Source: Candidatus Melainabacteria bacterium (lineage in GTDB: Bacteria; Cyanobacteriota; Vampirovibrionia; Obscuribacterales; Obscuribacteraceae). Taken from it: a DNA stretch of 64,000 nucleotides. Positions within the stretch are counted from its first letter, which is position 1, and the number at the start of each line of letters is the position of its first letter. The DNA is taken from the NCBI GenBank assembly GCA_027451745.1, contig DAIDIP010000013.1, positions 1-64,000 on the forward strand. The letters are read 5' to 3'. The position numbers and the translations under genes were made by a program. The notes beneath the pieces were generated by a model, which was given only the letters and a program-made list of their open reading frames with translations, made no database searches and had not been told where the DNA came from. Below, piece by piece: positions 9,862 through 19,833 of the stretch.

Positions 9862-11592
9862 ATGCGTTATCTGGCTTTAGCTTGTGATTACGATGGCACC
9901 CTAGCTACTCAAGGCAAGGTAGAGAATAGAGTGATTGAAGCTCTTACTCGAGTCAGTGCTTCGGGTCGCTATTTGATCCTTGTTACCGGACGCACACTAG
10001 ATGCACTGTTTGAAATTTTTCCCTATATAGATTTATTTGACTATATAGTTTGTGAAAATGGAGCCGTACTTTACAAACCTGCGAACAAAGTTGTAAAACT
10101 CCTTGCTGAAATACCGCCAAAAATGTTTATTGACCGCCTACAAGCAAAAGATGTCGTGCCCTTAGAAGCAGGTCAAGTTATAGTAGCAACCTGGCATCCA
10201 AATGAGCTAATGATACTCGAAACAATACATGAGCTTGGTTTGGATCTACAAATCACTTTCAATAAAGGTGCCGTTATGGCTCTTCCCTCAGGAGTAACCA
10301 AAGCTAGTGGTATGTTGGCTGCTCTGAACGAGCTAGATATTTCAAGACACAATGTAGTTGGCATAGGAGATGCTGAAAATGACTACAGTTTCCTCACTCA
10401 ATGCGAGTGTTCAGTTGCCGTAGCTAATTCATTACCAATTATAAAAGAACATGCAGACTTAACAACCAATGGCGACCACGGAGCCGGAGTAATTGAATTA
10501 ATTGAAAAACTAATAGTGAATGATTTAAAAGACTATGAGTCAACAATCAAAAGGCATAATATTGAACTAGGTAGTTATAATGGTAGTAAACTACAGTTTA
10601 AATCGTACAACTGTGGCATTCTCATAGCTGGTCCGTCACAAAGTGGTAAGTCAACCGCTTCAATGACCATTCTTGAACATCTTACATCAGCTGGTTATCA
10701 ATACTGCGTCATTGATCCTGAGGGAGATTACGAGCGTGCACCCAGATCTGTGACCGTAGGTAATAGACGACATGCACCTGAAGTAGATGATATCCTACGC
10801 ATTTTAGAAAATACTGACGATAATGTTGTTGTTAATTTATTGGGATTACCTCTTTCAGAAAGACCACCCTTTTTTGCTAGCTTTTTCCCAAAGCTACAAA
10901 ACATGCGTCGCACCAAAGGTCATCCTCACTGGTTAATAATTGATGAAGCCCACCATATGCTGCACCCATATTGGGACGAAGCTTTGAAACACGTCTGGCA
11001 GCAAGGAGCATTTGTAATTATTACAGTAGATCCAAAAGAAATTTCTCCAAGAGTACTGTCCGACATCGATGTTGTTTTAGCCGTTGGCAAAGATCCTAAT
11101 CACACTATAAATATTTTTGCACAGTCTATACAGCAAAAAGTACCCCCTTCAGAAGAGATCGCTCTCGATTGGGGAGAAGCTCTTGCCTGGGCGAGGCATA
11201 ATTATGACCCACCTCAAAGAGTCAACGTCACTCCAAGTTCACTTAATCCATTACGGCATTTGCGTAAATATGCTGATGGAAATGTTGGTAGAGAAAGAAG
11301 TTTTTATTTTCGCGGACCTGACGGTAGTCAAAATTTAAGGGCTCAAAACCTGATGCTGTTCATGCAAATTGGCGATGTGGTAGATGATGCAACTTGGTTA
11401 TTCCACTTACATAAAGGTGACTATTCTAAATGGTTTCATGATGTTATAAAGGATAAGTTTCTAGCTGAAGAAACAAAGCAAATCGAAGCCCAAACAAACA
11501 TTGCCACCAACGAAAGTCGTAAAAAAATTCGTGCCCTCATCGAAGATAGATACACACTTCCATCTCATCCATCTATCAATATTCACGCTTGA
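9862..11592 (+). CDS. HAD-superfamily phosphatase fused to a P-loop (HerA-like) ATPase
   Basis: Two domains in one 576-residue protein. The N-terminal ~220 residues are a HAD-IIB-type phosphatase: DYDGT nucleophile motif at residues 9-13, LVTGRT motif II at about 40-45, and GIGDAEND motif IV near residue 172. The second half is a P-loop ATPase with Walker A GPSQSGKS at 257-264, an IDPEGDYE motif typical of HerA/DUF87-like ATPases, and Walker B LIIDEAHH at about 358-364. A C-terminal helical segment (about 480-540) is of unknown role. The ATG follows a purine-rich GGGGAAGGAAG ribosome site. It faces a phosphoribosyltransferase gene convergently, 20 bp apart. Substrate is unknown; a sugar-phosphate phosphatase regulated by or coupled to nucleotide binding is inference. 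The sequence shows one uninterrupted frame, so the fusion is genuine here. Confidence 0.8.
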   Translation: MRYLALACDYDGTLATQGKVENRVIEALTRVSASGRYLILVTGRTLDALFEIFPYIDLFDYIVCENGAVLYKPANKVVKLLAEIPPKMFIDRLQAKDVVPLEAGQVIVATWHPNELMILETIHELGLDLQITFNKGAVMALPSGVTKASGMLAALNELDISRHNVVGIGDAENDYSFLTQCECSVAVANSLPIIKEHADLTTNGDHGAGVIELIEKLIVNDLKDYESTIKRHNIELGSYNGSKLQFKSYNCGILIAGPSQSGKSTASMTILEHLTSAGYQYCVIDPEGDYERAPRSVTVGNRRHAPEVDDILRILENTDDNVVVNLLGLPLSERPPFFASFFPKLQNMRRTKGHPHWLIIDEAHHMLHPYWDEALKHVWQQGAFVIITVDPKEISPRVLSDIDVVLAVGKDPNHTINIFAQSIQQKVPPSEEIALDWGEALAWARHNYDPPQRVNVTPSSLNPLRHLRKYADGNVGRERSFYFRGPDGSQNLRAQNLMLFMQIGDVVDDATWLFHLHKGDYSKWFHDVIKDKFLAEETKQIEAQTNIATNESRKKIRALIEDRYTLPSHPSINIHA

Positions 11593-11612
11593 TATGAAGG
11601 AGCAAAATTAGA

Positions 11613-12299
11613 CTAATGCGCAATCCGTATATCTTCGAGGCTATGTCCTAAAGTCAGCGCATTAATAACTTCGCTATCAGCCGTTTGGCTGAAATCAATG
11701 TAGAATTGTCCTACAGCATGAAAATCTTCAGGAATATCCAAGGCGATGAGCTGATCGTACTCTTTCTGCAACATTTGATAAGCTCGCGTAGAGATAACTG
11801 GTGTAGCAAAGATCGATTTTTGCACACCTTGTTCCTTTAAACTACGAGCAGCAGCAAGTGCTGTCATACCTGTAGCAACACCATCGTCTACCACTATGGC
11901 TTGCATATCTTTAAGATTAAGATCTTTAGGCAATCCCGCCGATTCACGCCAAGACTGCTCCATTTTTTTGGTCTTATTTGCTAGATATCCTCTTTCCTTT
12001 TCTAAATAAGAATCGCTCACACCAAGATATTCTTTAAGTTGAACATCTACAACCACTACACCGTCAGAAGTTACTGCGCCAATAGCCAACTCTGGTTGCT
12101 CAGGAGCACCAATTTTTTTAGAAGTAATTACATTTAGTGGCACATTAAGGTTAAGTGCCAGTTCTAAGGCGACAGGCACACCGCCTCTGGGTAGGCCCAA
12201 AACAATCATCTTGCTTTTATCATATTGTCCATCTTGGTCAATTACTTGCTGTACCTTTTCTGCTAATAAAGAGCCGGCCTGTTGACGATTTATAAACAT
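11613..12299 (-). CDS. Phosphoribosyltransferase-domain protein
   Basis: 228 residues with the type I PRTase core: an N-terminal LGLPRGGVPVA segment (residues about 34-44) and the PRPP-binding loop IVVDDGVATGMTA (about 135-147), in which two acidic residues precede the Thr/Gly loop. This resembles the predicted PRTases related to mycobacterial Rv0571c rather than a base-specific salvage enzyme, so the substrate is not assigned. The ATG has an AGGAAAAAG ribosome site. It is convergent with the HAD/ATPase fusion; the two may act in one nucleotide or sugar-phosphate process, but only proximity supports that. Confidence 0.8.
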   Translation of the reverse strand: MFINRQQAGSLLAEKVQQVIDQDGQYDKSKMIVLGLPRGGVPVALELALNLNVPLNVITSKKIGAPEQPELAIGAVTSDGVVVVDVQLKEYLGVSDSYLEKERGYLANKTKKMEQSWRESAGLPKDLNLKDMQAIVVDDGVATGMTALAAARSLKEQGVQKSIFATPVISTRAYQMLQKEYDQLIALDIPEDFHAVGQFYIDFSQTADSEVINALTLGHSLEDIRIAH

Positions 12300-12438
12300 T
12301 TCTTTTTCCTGCGTTAAGAAGCACGATTTTACTTTTTGTCGGTCAATTAAATCAAATAGCTACAACCCATATAACTATATCTAAATCAATTACTGTCTTT
12401 ATATTCCTGCGGAATGATCTTTTGCCGCGACAGTTAAT

Positions 12439-13428
12439 TTAGTTCAAGTAAGCTTTAAGATTCATCGTTTCCATATTATTTTGCAGCTTTTTAATTGCTC
12501 TATTTTCCAGCTGACGAACTCTTTCTCTGCTTAGTCCCATTTCTTGGCCGCACTCTTTTAGCGTCAGCGGAGTCCCTTTAGTGAAACCATAACGCAATTT
12601 AATTATGTCTCTTTCTTGCATAGTAAGCTTAGCAAGAACACGATCTATTTGACCTCGTAACAGACGGCTATCTGTCAACATTTCAGGATCTGCAACTTTT
12701 TCATTTTCGATCATTTCAGACATAGTAGTGTCACCTTCATTTGTTAAGGTGGCATCTAATGAGATCATAGTTTTTTCTGCTTCAAAAGCGCGTTTTACTT
12801 TATTCGCTTCCATCCCCAAACTCGCTGCAATCTCTTCTGGTGTAGGAGCATGTGAAAGTGAAAGTGATAATTCACGAAAAGCTTTGCGCACTTTTGACAA
12901 AGTTTCATTCATATGTACAGGTACTCGGATAGTGCGAGATTTGTCAGCTAAAGCTCGCAAAATGCCTTGACGAATCCACCAAGTAGCATACGTAGAAAAT
13001 CGACAACCTTTTTCAGGATCGAATTTATCTACTGCCCTAAGCAAGCCAAGACTTCCCTCTTGCACTAAATCCTGAAAGCTAAGTCCATGATTTTGATACT
13101 TTTTGGCAATGCTTACAACAAGCCGCAAATTAGCTTCCGCCAATTGCTGACGAGCTGTCTGACTGCCAGTCTTTATTTTTCTGGCTAATTCAATTTCTTC
13201 AGCACCAGTCAATAATTTATGTTTACTCAAATTTTTAAGATATGCATAAACAGAATCAGTTGAATCAGTATCGGCTCTTCCTACATTTATAGTTTCGGTA
13301 TCAAGAGCAGCATAACTATCGGCTTCCTCTACCATCGGTGAAACATCACCAAAGTCATCCTCTCCTTTTAAAGAAGAAGATAAATCGATTCTTTCATCAT
13401 CTATTGCATAGTCCAAATTTCTAGCCAT
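12439..13428 (-). CDS. RNA polymerase sigma-70 factor, RpoD-like (group 2)
   Basis: 329 residues with the sigma-70 regions in order: region 1.2 around [15 protein letters not shown], region 2 with [19 protein letters not shown] and the -10-recognition segment [17 protein letters not shown], region 3 with the TPEEIA helix, and region 4 with a helix-turn-helix around [14 protein letters not shown]. The long acidic region 1.1 of primary sigma factors is missing and the protein is short, as in cyanobacterial group-2 factors (SigB/C/D type). Inference: an alternative, stress- or growth-phase-linked sigma factor rather than the housekeeping one. It is transcribed on its own, 138 bp upstream (in its reading direction) of the PRTase gene. 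Confidence 0.9.
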   Translation of the reverse strand: MARNLDYAIDDERIDLSSSLKGEDDFGDVSPMVEEADSYAALDTETINVGRADTDSTDSVYAYLKNLSKHKLLTGAEEIELARKIKTGSQTARQQLAEANLRLVVSIAKKYQNHGLSFQDLVQEGSLGLLRAVDKFDPEKGCRFSTYATWWIRQGILRALADKSRTIRVPVHMNETLSKVRKAFRELSLSLSHAPTPEEIAASLGMEANKVKRAFEAEKTMISLDATLTNEGDTTMSEMIENEKVADPEMLTDSRLLRGQIDRVLAKLTMQERDIIKLRYGFTKGTPLTLKECGQEMGLSRERVRQLENRAIKKLQNNMETMNLKAYLN

Positions 13429-13469
13429 TCTATTTGCTTATCTTTTAAGCTTTTGTTGACACATACACA

Positions 13470-13504
13470 AGAAAAAATGATGCGGTCACTTTTTTTAGGA
13501 CCGC
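13470..13504 (-). terminator. Likely intrinsic terminator after the ETF operon
   Basis: Read on the minus strand, GCGGTC, an 11-base A-rich loop and GACCGC form a perfect 6-bp GC-rich stem (plus-strand 13482-13487 with 13499-13504), followed by ATCATTTTTTC. It lies about 160 bases downstream of the ETF:quinone oxidoreductase stop codon and upstream of the sigma factor gene, where separation of the two units is expected. Confidence 0.6.
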
Positions 13505-13666
13505 CTTCTCATTATGTCTCAGTCATACCTACGCCCAGGTAATGACTCACACATTCTATGTTCCCTAGACAATAATTGCCCTAACCAAATAGATAGTGCA
13601 TTAATTTATTTGTAATTATTATCCACCTTTTGTCAGCTTAACAAAAAATGAATTTAAATATTTTCT

Positions 13667-15394
13667 TTATAGTCCAATAAAATCAGGTCCACTACCTTGC
13701 GAAGTAGCGTTCACTCTTAGATTCACCTCAGGACAGACGATTTCGCAAGTACGACAATGGATGCAGTTTTCTAAGGACATTCCATGTTTTCTTAAATCGC
13801 CAATTATATCTATACGATGCACCTCGGCTGTGCAATCAGCAACGCAAGGTGTTGTTTTGCCCATTCCTTCATACTTACTTATGCAACGTATACAAGTTTC
13901 AGCATTGAACTCATCAATATGATGATTGCCTTCATGGTAGCGAGTTGAGGCATAGAAAACTGCATCAGGTCTGGAATAAATAGTCGACTTATCGTAAGGA
14001 GGCTCATCATATTTAGGAGCGACAAAATTCGGCACAATATGTTTATAATCAGCCTCATATTTAATTGGCCCAATATTTACTTTGCCTTCAATTAAAAGCA
14101 ATGCTCTTAAAGCATCCGCAGGCGCTTTTAAAGGATGCGCCAAGCCAATTTTGAGCATGCCTATCCATGGATTTGATTTATCGATGCTATTAGCTAGTGA
14201 GGGTAAATACTCACCCAACAATTTCGGATTTTCCAAAAAAGCGTAGCGGAAATATCTATTATTGTAGGATTCTTTGATCACAAAGCTGTCGGTCAATCTC
14301 TGTTGATAAGGCTGAAGTGCTGCTTCGCTATAGTCTTGAGCTATAAGTGCACCATGCAAAACCTCGGCCCCAACAAAACCACACTCCATAGCGCGATCTA
14401 TACCTGCCAAGCTTTTTACGTCCAGAACCCCTAATGCATCTCCCAATAGGATTGCTCCAGGCACAGCAAATCGCTTCGGCAAACTATAGTACCCACCCTC
14501 TGGTAAAACAGCTGCGCCGTATTTGAGTAACTTGCCTCCCTGAATCATACTTTGTATCCATGGATGCTTTTTATACTCTTGTAATTTCAATTGTGGATTT
14601 AAGTTTGGATCTTGGCTGTCAAGACTAATAACCATACCAATAGTTAGTCGATTGTCTTTCATGCCATAAACAAAGCCACCACCGAAGGTGCCTTCTAATA
14701 GTGGCCAACCCAATGTATGCCAAACTTTACCAGCATAACTTTCTTTGCATTGCCAAACTTCCTTAACACCTACTGACCAGGTTTGGGGACAATCTCTCAA
14801 GTTGTAGTGATCGATTACATCTCTAGAAATGAATCCTTTGTCACCAAAGCAAGTGAATTTTGCAAAAACATAATCATCATCACTCTTTGGATTTTCGCTA
14901 ACACATACACCAGCTACTCTGCCTTCCTCAAAAACAACTTTATGTGCCGAAAAACCAGTAAAAAGATCCACTGTTACATTGGGAACTTCTTTTGCTTTCT
15001 CTTGCACTTGATTGGCTATCCAAGCAGTCACATAACTCAAAGTGAGAACTAAATAGCCAGTTTTATCCAGAGATTTTGGATAAAAAAGATGGGGCATATC
15101 CCATTTTTTTTCTACACCCAGAACAGAAAATCCACTTGTTTCACAAACCGCTTCAATCGGAAAATTGAGCTCTTTATAATTAGGCCAGACCTTTTCTATA
15201 ATATGCGGTTTACAAACAGCACCACTAATAATATGAGCACCAAATTCTTTTGATTTCTCTAAAATCGCAATAGAAAATTCTTTTCCGTTTGCTTTCGCTA
15301 ACTCTAAAAAATGATACGCCAAAGTCAGATTTGAAGGACTGCCGCCTACAAGTAGAAGATCGTACTCTATGCGTGTACTAGCGTGCTCTGCCAA
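13667..15394 (-). CDS. Electron transfer flavoprotein:quinone oxidoreductase
   Basis: 575 residues, the usual size of ETF-QO. An N-terminal dinucleotide-binding segment ([16 protein letters not shown], residues about 12-27) binds FAD, and the C-terminus carries the Fe-S region with [12 protein letters not shown], matching the [4Fe-4S] site of the family. It passes electrons from reduced ETF (loaded by acyl-CoA and related dehydrogenases) to membrane quinone. The start is TTG: a GGGGGAG ribosome site sits inside the etfA 3' end, six bases upstream, and the two genes overlap by 17 bp, indicating translational coupling. One oddity: the FAD loop reads GGSPSN rather than a canonical GxGxxG. It is the last gene of the etfB-etfA-ETF-QO operon. 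Confidence 0.92.
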   Translation of the reverse strand: MAEHASTRIEYDLLLVGGSPSNLTLAYHFLELAKANGKEFSIAILEKSKEFGAHIISGAVCKPHIIEKVWPNYKELNFPIEAVCETSGFSVLGVEKKWDMPHLFYPKSLDKTGYLVLTLSYVTAWIANQVQEKAKEVPNVTVDLFTGFSAHKVVFEEGRVAGVCVSENPKSDDDYVFAKFTCFGDKGFISRDVIDHYNLRDCPQTWSVGVKEVWQCKESYAGKVWHTLGWPLLEGTFGGGFVYGMKDNRLTIGMVISLDSQDPNLNPQLKLQEYKKHPWIQSMIQGGKLLKYGAAVLPEGGYYSLPKRFAVPGAILLGDALGVLDVKSLAGIDRAMECGFVGAEVLHGALIAQDYSEAALQPYQQRLTDSFVIKESYNNRYFRYAFLENPKLLGEYLPSLANSIDKSNPWIGMLKIGLAHPLKAPADALRALLLIEGKVNIGPIKYEADYKHIVPNFVAPKYDEPPYDKSTIYSRPDAVFYASTRYHEGNHHIDEFNAETCIRCISKYEGMGKTTPCVADCTAEVHRIDIIGDLRKHGMSLENCIHCRTCEIVCPEVNLRVNATSQGSGPDFIGL

Positions 15395-16484
15395 CTGGCT
15401 CCCCCTCTTCTTTTTTTATTACCGCACCAAATTCTTTGATCATTTCAGGAATAATTTGATAAACATCCCCTACAATTCCATAATTAGCAAATTTAAAAAT
15501 CGGCGCATCTGGATCTTTATTTATAGCAATTATCATGCCAGATTTAGACATCCCTACTCTATGTTGAATCGCACCTGAAATACCACAAGCAATATAAAGT
15601 TTGGGACGCACAGTTTTACCTGTTTGCCCAACTTGATGTTGATAAGGAATCCATCCTAAATCAACAACTTTGCGCGAAGCGCCAATTGCAGAATTAGGAA
15701 AACAATCAGCCAGCTTTTTGAGCAATTCAAAACCATCAGCCGACCCAAGTCCAAAACCACCAGCGATAATTACATCTGCTTCAGTGAGCTTAAACCCTTT
15801 AGATATTTCACGGACAGTATCTGCCACAACCAAACGATAATCTTCTGGTTGAAGATTTACTGGCACATTAACGATTTTGCCAACTCGATTAGGATCTAGC
15901 TTTAAAGGAATCATCACTCCTGGACGCGCCGTTGCCATTTGTGGATTTTTCCACGGACCAAGAATTCTTGCTTTTAAACTTTCACCAAAGCTTGGCCTAA
16001 TCGCGTAAAGACAATTTGGATAAAGTCCCACTTTAGATGGATCGACTTTGCTTTTATGCTCGTATGGACCAATATCAAGTTCAGTACAGTCTGCCGTTAG
16101 TCCAGTATCAAAATGCGCGGCAATTCGCGGAGCTAAATCGCGTCCAGTTGTCGTTGAGCCCAACAGTGTAGTATGAGGTGGTTCGGGTAATGATTCTAGA
16201 AAATCGCAAACAGCTCTGCGGTAAGTAAGAGTACGGTATTGGTATAGCTCAGGATGATCTGCCACATACACCACATCAGCCCCATATTCAATCAACTTTT
16301 GCGGTATATCACCCAGATTATGTCCTAACACCAAACACAAAAGTGAACGTTCCATCTTATCGGAAAGTATACGTCCAGCCCCAAGCAATTCTAGAGTCAC
16401 TGGTTGCAACTCACCAGCAGCTACTTCAGCAATTACAAGCACATCACCCTTAGGACAAAAGTTTGTCACGGCTTCATCACTCAT
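15378..16484 (-). CDS. etfA: Electron transfer flavoprotein alpha subunit
   Basis: 368 residues. The C-terminal FAD-binding half shows the ETF-alpha pattern: an [17 protein letters not shown] segment, followed by [25 protein letters not shown] and [16 protein letters not shown] (described in parts because of length), ending with [19 protein letters not shown]. These residues wrap the FAD in the alpha/beta heterodimer. ATG preceded by GGAGGCGAA; its ATGA overlaps the etfB stop. The N-terminal half is the usual Rossmann-like ETF domain. Pairs with EtfB to move electrons to the ETF:quinone oxidoreductase encoded next. Confidence 0.95.
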   Translation of the reverse strand: MSDEAVTNFCPKGDVLVIAEVAAGELQPVTLELLGAGRILSDKMERSLLCLVLGHNLGDIPQKLIEYGADVVYVADHPELYQYRTLTYRRAVCDFLESLPEPPHTTLLGSTTTGRDLAPRIAAHFDTGLTADCTELDIGPYEHKSKVDPSKVGLYPNCLYAIRPSFGESLKARILGPWKNPQMATARPGVMIPLKLDPNRVGKIVNVPVNLQPEDYRLVVADTVREISKGFKLTEADVIIAGGFGLGSADGFELLKKLADCFPNSAIGASRKVVDLGWIPYQHQVGQTGKTVRPKLYIACGISGAIQHRVGMSKSGMIIAINKDPDAPIFKFANYGIVGDVYQIIPEMIKEFGAVIKKEEGEPVGRAR

Positions 16485-17332
16485 TTCGCCTCCAATGCCG
16501 CGATATATTCTTTGACATTTGCAGCCGCTAAAAGATCACTGATTAAAACTTCTGGTGAATTACCTTCAAACATGCAGCAATTGCCACCTATTTCTCCTAC
16601 TTTTTCTGTAGCAGCAACAATTGTCGGCGAACCCTTTAAACCGCAACGTTCTGCATCAGCTCCAATGACATCCAGATCCACAGTTCGTATATATTTACTC
16701 ATTTCTTCTGGATTACGCTTGAGTTGTTGGACGCGCCAAGCACCACGAAACGATTTATATTCCAGAGCATGATATGAATTAGCTACCGTAACTAGCACTG
16801 GTAAGTCAGTGACTACCTTCTGCGTACCACCCTCGATTATGCGCTGCGCTTCAACTTTACCGTTAACTATGGCAAAGTCTTCACAATAAGTAATTTGGGG
16901 TAAGTTTAATCTTTCAGCTAATTGAGGACCAACTTGAGCAGTGTCACCATCTGTTGTTTGCAATCCACAAAAAATCACATCTGGCTTACCAACATATAAA
17001 ATAGTTTTATATAGCGCATAGGCTGTGGCTAAAGTATCTGAGGCAGCTAAACGTCTATCGCATAACAAATAACCAAGATCGACCCCATGCTCCAATGCTT
17101 CCAGTAAAACTTCTGTGGCTGGTGGAGGCCCCATAGAAATGGCCGTAACAGTCCCACCGTATGTACGTTTAGTAAAAAGAGCCGCCTGCAAAGCATAACG
17201 ATCGAATGGATTAAGCATCCGTTTAGCTTTGGCCCGATCAATAGTGCCATCCGGATTAATTCCGGCTTTAGATCCTTGATCAGGTACCTGCTTGACTAGG
17301 ACAAAAATATTGTAACTTCCAGTTGCCAACAC
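16481..17332 (-). CDS. etfB: Electron transfer flavoprotein beta subunit
   Basis: The protein begins close to [15 protein letters not shown] and contains [14 protein letters not shown] and [21 protein letters not shown], the AMP/adenine-binding signature of ETF-beta. I place the start at GTG 17332 (283 residues): a strong GGAGG ribosome site lies five bases upstream. The longer reading, from a TTG at 17350, has no such site and would put GGAGG inside the gene. First gene of the operon; it overlaps etfA by four bases (ATGA). Confidence 0.93.
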   Translation of the reverse strand: MLATGSYNIFVLVKQVPDQGSKAGINPDGTIDRAKAKRMLNPFDRYALQAALFTKRTYGGTVTAISMGPPPATEVLLEALEHGVDLGYLLCDRRLAASDTLATAYALYKTILYVGKPDVIFCGLQTTDGDTAQVGPQLAERLNLPQITYCEDFAIVNGKVEAQRIIEGGTQKVVTDLPVLVTVANSYHALEYKSFRGAWRVQQLKRNPEEMSKYIRTVDLDVIGADAERCGLKGSPTIVAATEKVGEIGGNCCMFEGNSPEVLISDLLAAANVKEYIAALEAK

Positions 17333-17532
17333 ACTTAGCCTCCGAATCAAATATTACCTGTATTTCGCCGCATTGAAATCAGCTAAGACCTGTTTGTTAC
17401 GAGATCCCAATGCTTTTTCATGGATAATTTAGTTTTATCTGCGCAGCTGAATGTAATACACTTATTATGGAATAGAAATTAGCTTTATCTATAAATTTTA
17501 TCTCTCCAAACGATCAACAAAAAGGAGTCGCA

Positions 17533-18012
17533 ATGAGAACAAAAGAACAGCTTGGTAAACAATATACTCAGCATGGTAAAGGAAAAATTCTTCTCCAAAC
17601 TATATTTACTACTCTTGCTTTTTTCCTCAGTATTGCCTCCGTCTGCGCCGATAGCCAAATTCGCTGGAAAGATGTTAATTCCGGTTTGCAAGAAGGGAAG
17701 CAATCTCATAAATATGTTTTGGTCGATGTCTATACCGAGTGGTGTGGTTGGTGTAAAAGTCTGGACAGAGACACTTTTAGCAATCAGGACTTAATTCACT
17801 TCCTTGAATCCAAATTCGTTTGTGTGAAAGCTAATGCCGAGGACAATGGTCCTGGACAAAAAATGGCCGGCGAATATGGAGTCAATGGCTACCCCTGTGC
17901 TCTTGTCTTCGACCAAAATGGCAAATTGGTTGGCCGCATAATCGGTTATAAAGATGCTCACGGTTATCAAACCGCTTTAAGTAATATTCTCATTAATCCA
18001 TCAACTAAATAA
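17533..18012 (+). CDS. Secreted thioredoxin-fold protein
   Basis: 159 residues. Residues 1-39 form an export signal (basic stretch, hydrophobic segment about 19-36, cleavage after VCA). The mature part has the thioredoxin-like active site EWCGWCK with Cys71 and Cys74, and a cis-proline region GYPCALVFDQNG. The spacing and the phrase CGWCKSLDRDTF match the DUF255/thioredoxin_7 group of short periplasmic thiol proteins. ATG with AAAGGAG eight bases upstream. Likely periplasmic disulfide reduction or isomerisation; the partner is unknown. An extra Cys follows the cis-Pro, which is uncommon. Confidence 0.85.
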   Translation: MRTKEQLGKQYTQHGKGKILLQTIFTTLAFFLSIASVCADSQIRWKDVNSGLQEGKQSHKYVLVDVYTEWCGWCKSLDRDTFSNQDLIHFLESKFVCVKANAEDNGPGQKMAGEYGVNGYPCALVFDQNGKLVGRIIGYKDAHGYQTALSNILINPSTK

Positions 18013-18028
18013 TCTGGTCAATAACAAC

Positions 18029-19033
18029 TTAATACACACGTTCTGCTTCCCATTCGCCACCGCCTTGGGTCTTTCCACTCATGTAAGGACCTGCATAGTC
18101 CTTATCTGAAACATAAGTCACATGAGCCTTAAAAGTAAGACTTCGTCCTGGTGGGGAACCATCTAAATATTGGCGAATAATTGTCAAACGGGGAAATGAA
18201 TACCAACCTTTTTTTATAACAAATTTTTCTTTAGTATCTGCATCAAATCCATGTCCAGTTAGCTTATTACCGTCTTGCTCTAAAAACATAATAGAGTGAG
18301 AAATTTTGAAATTGTACTCATAAGCCACATTCCATTTGCCTGACAAGTCCGGACTATGTTCAAACGTGTGGACACTGACTCGTTCTTCGCTTGGGGCTTT
18401 TTTGCTTGGCGCAACTGCTTGTGCTACTGGGGGTGCCTTTACTTCAGCCATCGCACCCTCCCATTCTCCTACCAATATAGCTCCGTTTGTTTCTACAGAG
18501 AAATCACCACCCATATAAGGGGTTTCTCCGCTTTCGCTCTTCAAATAATCGAATTGTCCATGACATTGAATCGACAGATTTGGACGATTTTCATAGCGTT
18601 TTACAAAAATAATTTCGTTCCCATTAATTGATCCATTTTCAATTTTAAAAGGTGTCCCGTTTTGCTCATCTTTGCCAAACCCGGAAAATGTATTATCGTT
18701 TTGTCGAATTTGTATATCAGAAAGACAAGTTTTTCCTTGATAACGAAAACCCATTTTCCAAGAGCCACTAAGATTTACTGGCTTATTTAAATTACTGTTG
18801 GGCGAGCGAAATCTGTCTTGATCATTAGAATTGTTTTTAATTAACTTATGACCAGATTTATTACTTAGCGATATCTGGCTGCACGATGTTAGTTCTATAC
18901 ACAAAGCTATAGGAAGCAAGTATAGTGTTGACAAACGAATAGCCTCAATGACAACTCTGGATGCCAATTGCAAACGCGGAAGCGTTTTGTTAACAGGTAT
19001 TGATTCTTGCTTAAAGTAGCTGATATTTCTCAT
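18029..19033 (-). CDS. Lipoprotein with two tandem lipocalin/avidin-like beta domains, function unknown
   Basis: I start it at ATG 19033 (334 residues); an upstream in-frame TTG at 19060 has no visible ribosome site, but the chosen ATG also has only a weak one. A hydrophobic stretch ends in LTSC, a plausible lipobox, with Cys51 as the lipidated residue. The rest consists of two related beta-rich domains, each opening with LSG(S/K)W and closing with a Y-M-G or Y-M-S-G segment followed by GEWE: about residues 85-200 and 235-334. The shared pattern (GSW, then a GxG turn after xNxFSGFG or GNKLTGHG) suggests an internal duplication of a small up-and-down barrel. The order is signal, linker, domain 1, charged linker, domain 2. 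No enzymatic motif is evident. Confidence 0.65.
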   Translation of the reverse strand: MRNISYFKQESIPVNKTLPRLQLASRVVIEAIRLSTLYLLPIALCIELTSCSQISLSNKSGHKLIKNNSNDQDRFRSPNSNLNKPVNLSGSWKMGFRYQGKTCLSDIQIRQNDNTFSGFGKDEQNGTPFKIENGSINGNEIIFVKRYENRPNLSIQCHGQFDYLKSESGETPYMGGDFSVETNGAILVGEWEGAMAEVKAPPVAQAVAPSKKAPSEERVSVHTFEHSPDLSGKWNVAYEYNFKISHSIMFLEQDGNKLTGHGFDADTKEKFVIKKGWYSFPRLTIIRQYLDGSPPGRSLTFKAHVTYVSDKDYAGPYMSGKTQGGGEWEAERVY

Positions 19034-19084
19034 GAGTTCTTGGCAAAATGTCTTTAGCAAATAATATAGGAAAGGAGGGCTTTT

Positions 19085-19312
19085 GTGGCAATTCCTCTCA
19101 ATACGCCAGTAACAGTCCTAATGATGAGTGGTGAACAAATAGACGGAGAGGTGGCCATGATTGATCAAGGCACATATCTCTGCTTAAGGCGAGAAAACGA
19201 ATCTCTTTATCTACCTTGGACGGCAATTAAATGTGTGCGCGGACCAGCCTTACCTCAAAGAATGGTTGGCAATCCTTATCCGGGGAATAAGCCCCAACAA
19301 AGCGCGCAATAA
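19085..19312 (+). CDS. Small Hfq/Sm-like protein
   Basis: 75 residues from a GTG start with a strong AGGAGG ribosome site. Residues 7-35 follow the Sm1 pattern of Hfq: TPVT, four hydrophobic/polar positions, then Gly16, Gly21, Asp27-Gln28 and a beta-strand ending YLCLR. Known Hfq reads VPVT...NG...G...DQ at the same spacing. A second strand, LYLPWTAIKCV, occupies the Sm2 position but lacks the Hfq YKHA motif. A flexible Pro/Gln-rich tail ends the protein. This suggests an Sm-fold RNA-binding or ring-forming protein, comparable to the divergent Hfq of cyanobacteria; the assignment is by eye. It is divergent from the lipoprotein gene. Confidence 0.6.
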   Translation: MAIPLNTPVTVLMMSGEQIDGEVAMIDQGTYLCLRRENESLYLPWTAIKCVRGPALPQRMVGNPYPGNKPQQSAQ

Positions 19313-19326
19313 ATAGCCACAAATCA

Positions 19327-19764
19327 TTAACTATTGGGTGAAAGTGAAGTTGGCGCAATCGCATTAGCCTTTAACCATGCTAATACTTCTTTTTTGCTTT
19401 GCTCATATAAAAAAGTTTCCAATTGATTATAGAGGTCAGGACAAGAAGACAAAATCTTTTTAAAAGCCTCAAGAACATGAGGGCTATCGAAAGCTACTAA
19501 AAGAATTCTTTTTATATCATTGTTCTCCAGGCTATCAGCAAATATTTGCAAATCAGCAAGTAGCTTTTGTCGACTAGCCTTAGGAATATATAAAAAACGA
19601 TTTACAGACAATTCAATTTCATCTGTTAGATCACGCAGATCATCTAATTGTCGATGAACTAACCTTATGTCACCGAATTCAGTGTCAAGATAATATTTAT
19701 TATCTTGACAGTCATCTTGATAAGCAAATATCAAATAAGGAAAATCAATTTCGATTGTTTTCAT
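19327..19764 (-). CDS. UPF0158-family protein
   Basis: 145 residues matching the UPF0158 layout: an N-terminal YYLDTEFGDI strand pair, RFLYIPKASRQ in the middle, and a helical C-terminal part with EAFKKILSSCPDLYNQL and EVLAWLKANAI. These correspond to the family's YYLD, R-Y-hydrophobic-x-I-P and F-K-x-x-L...P-E-L...W segments. No function is known for the family. ATG with a GGAAG ribosome site; convergent with the Sm-like gene and divergent from the dehydratase gene. Confidence 0.7.
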   Translation of the reverse strand: MKTIEIDFPYLIFAYQDDCQDNKYYLDTEFGDIRLVHRQLDDLRDLTDEIELSVNRFLYIPKASRQKLLADLQIFADSLENNDIKRILLVAFDSPHVLEAFKKILSSCPDLYNQLETFLYEQSKKEVLAWLKANAIAPTSLSPNS

Positions 19765-19833
19765 TCAAAGCTTCCATGAGTAAAATAAGTTTAGTAGATT
19801 ACTATGCAAGAATAAATCAGACAGACAAAAATC

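Noticed and set aside
17333-17350. TTG start for etfB
   Set aside because: A GGAGG ribosome site lies between it and the GTG at 17332, so the GTG is the natural start.
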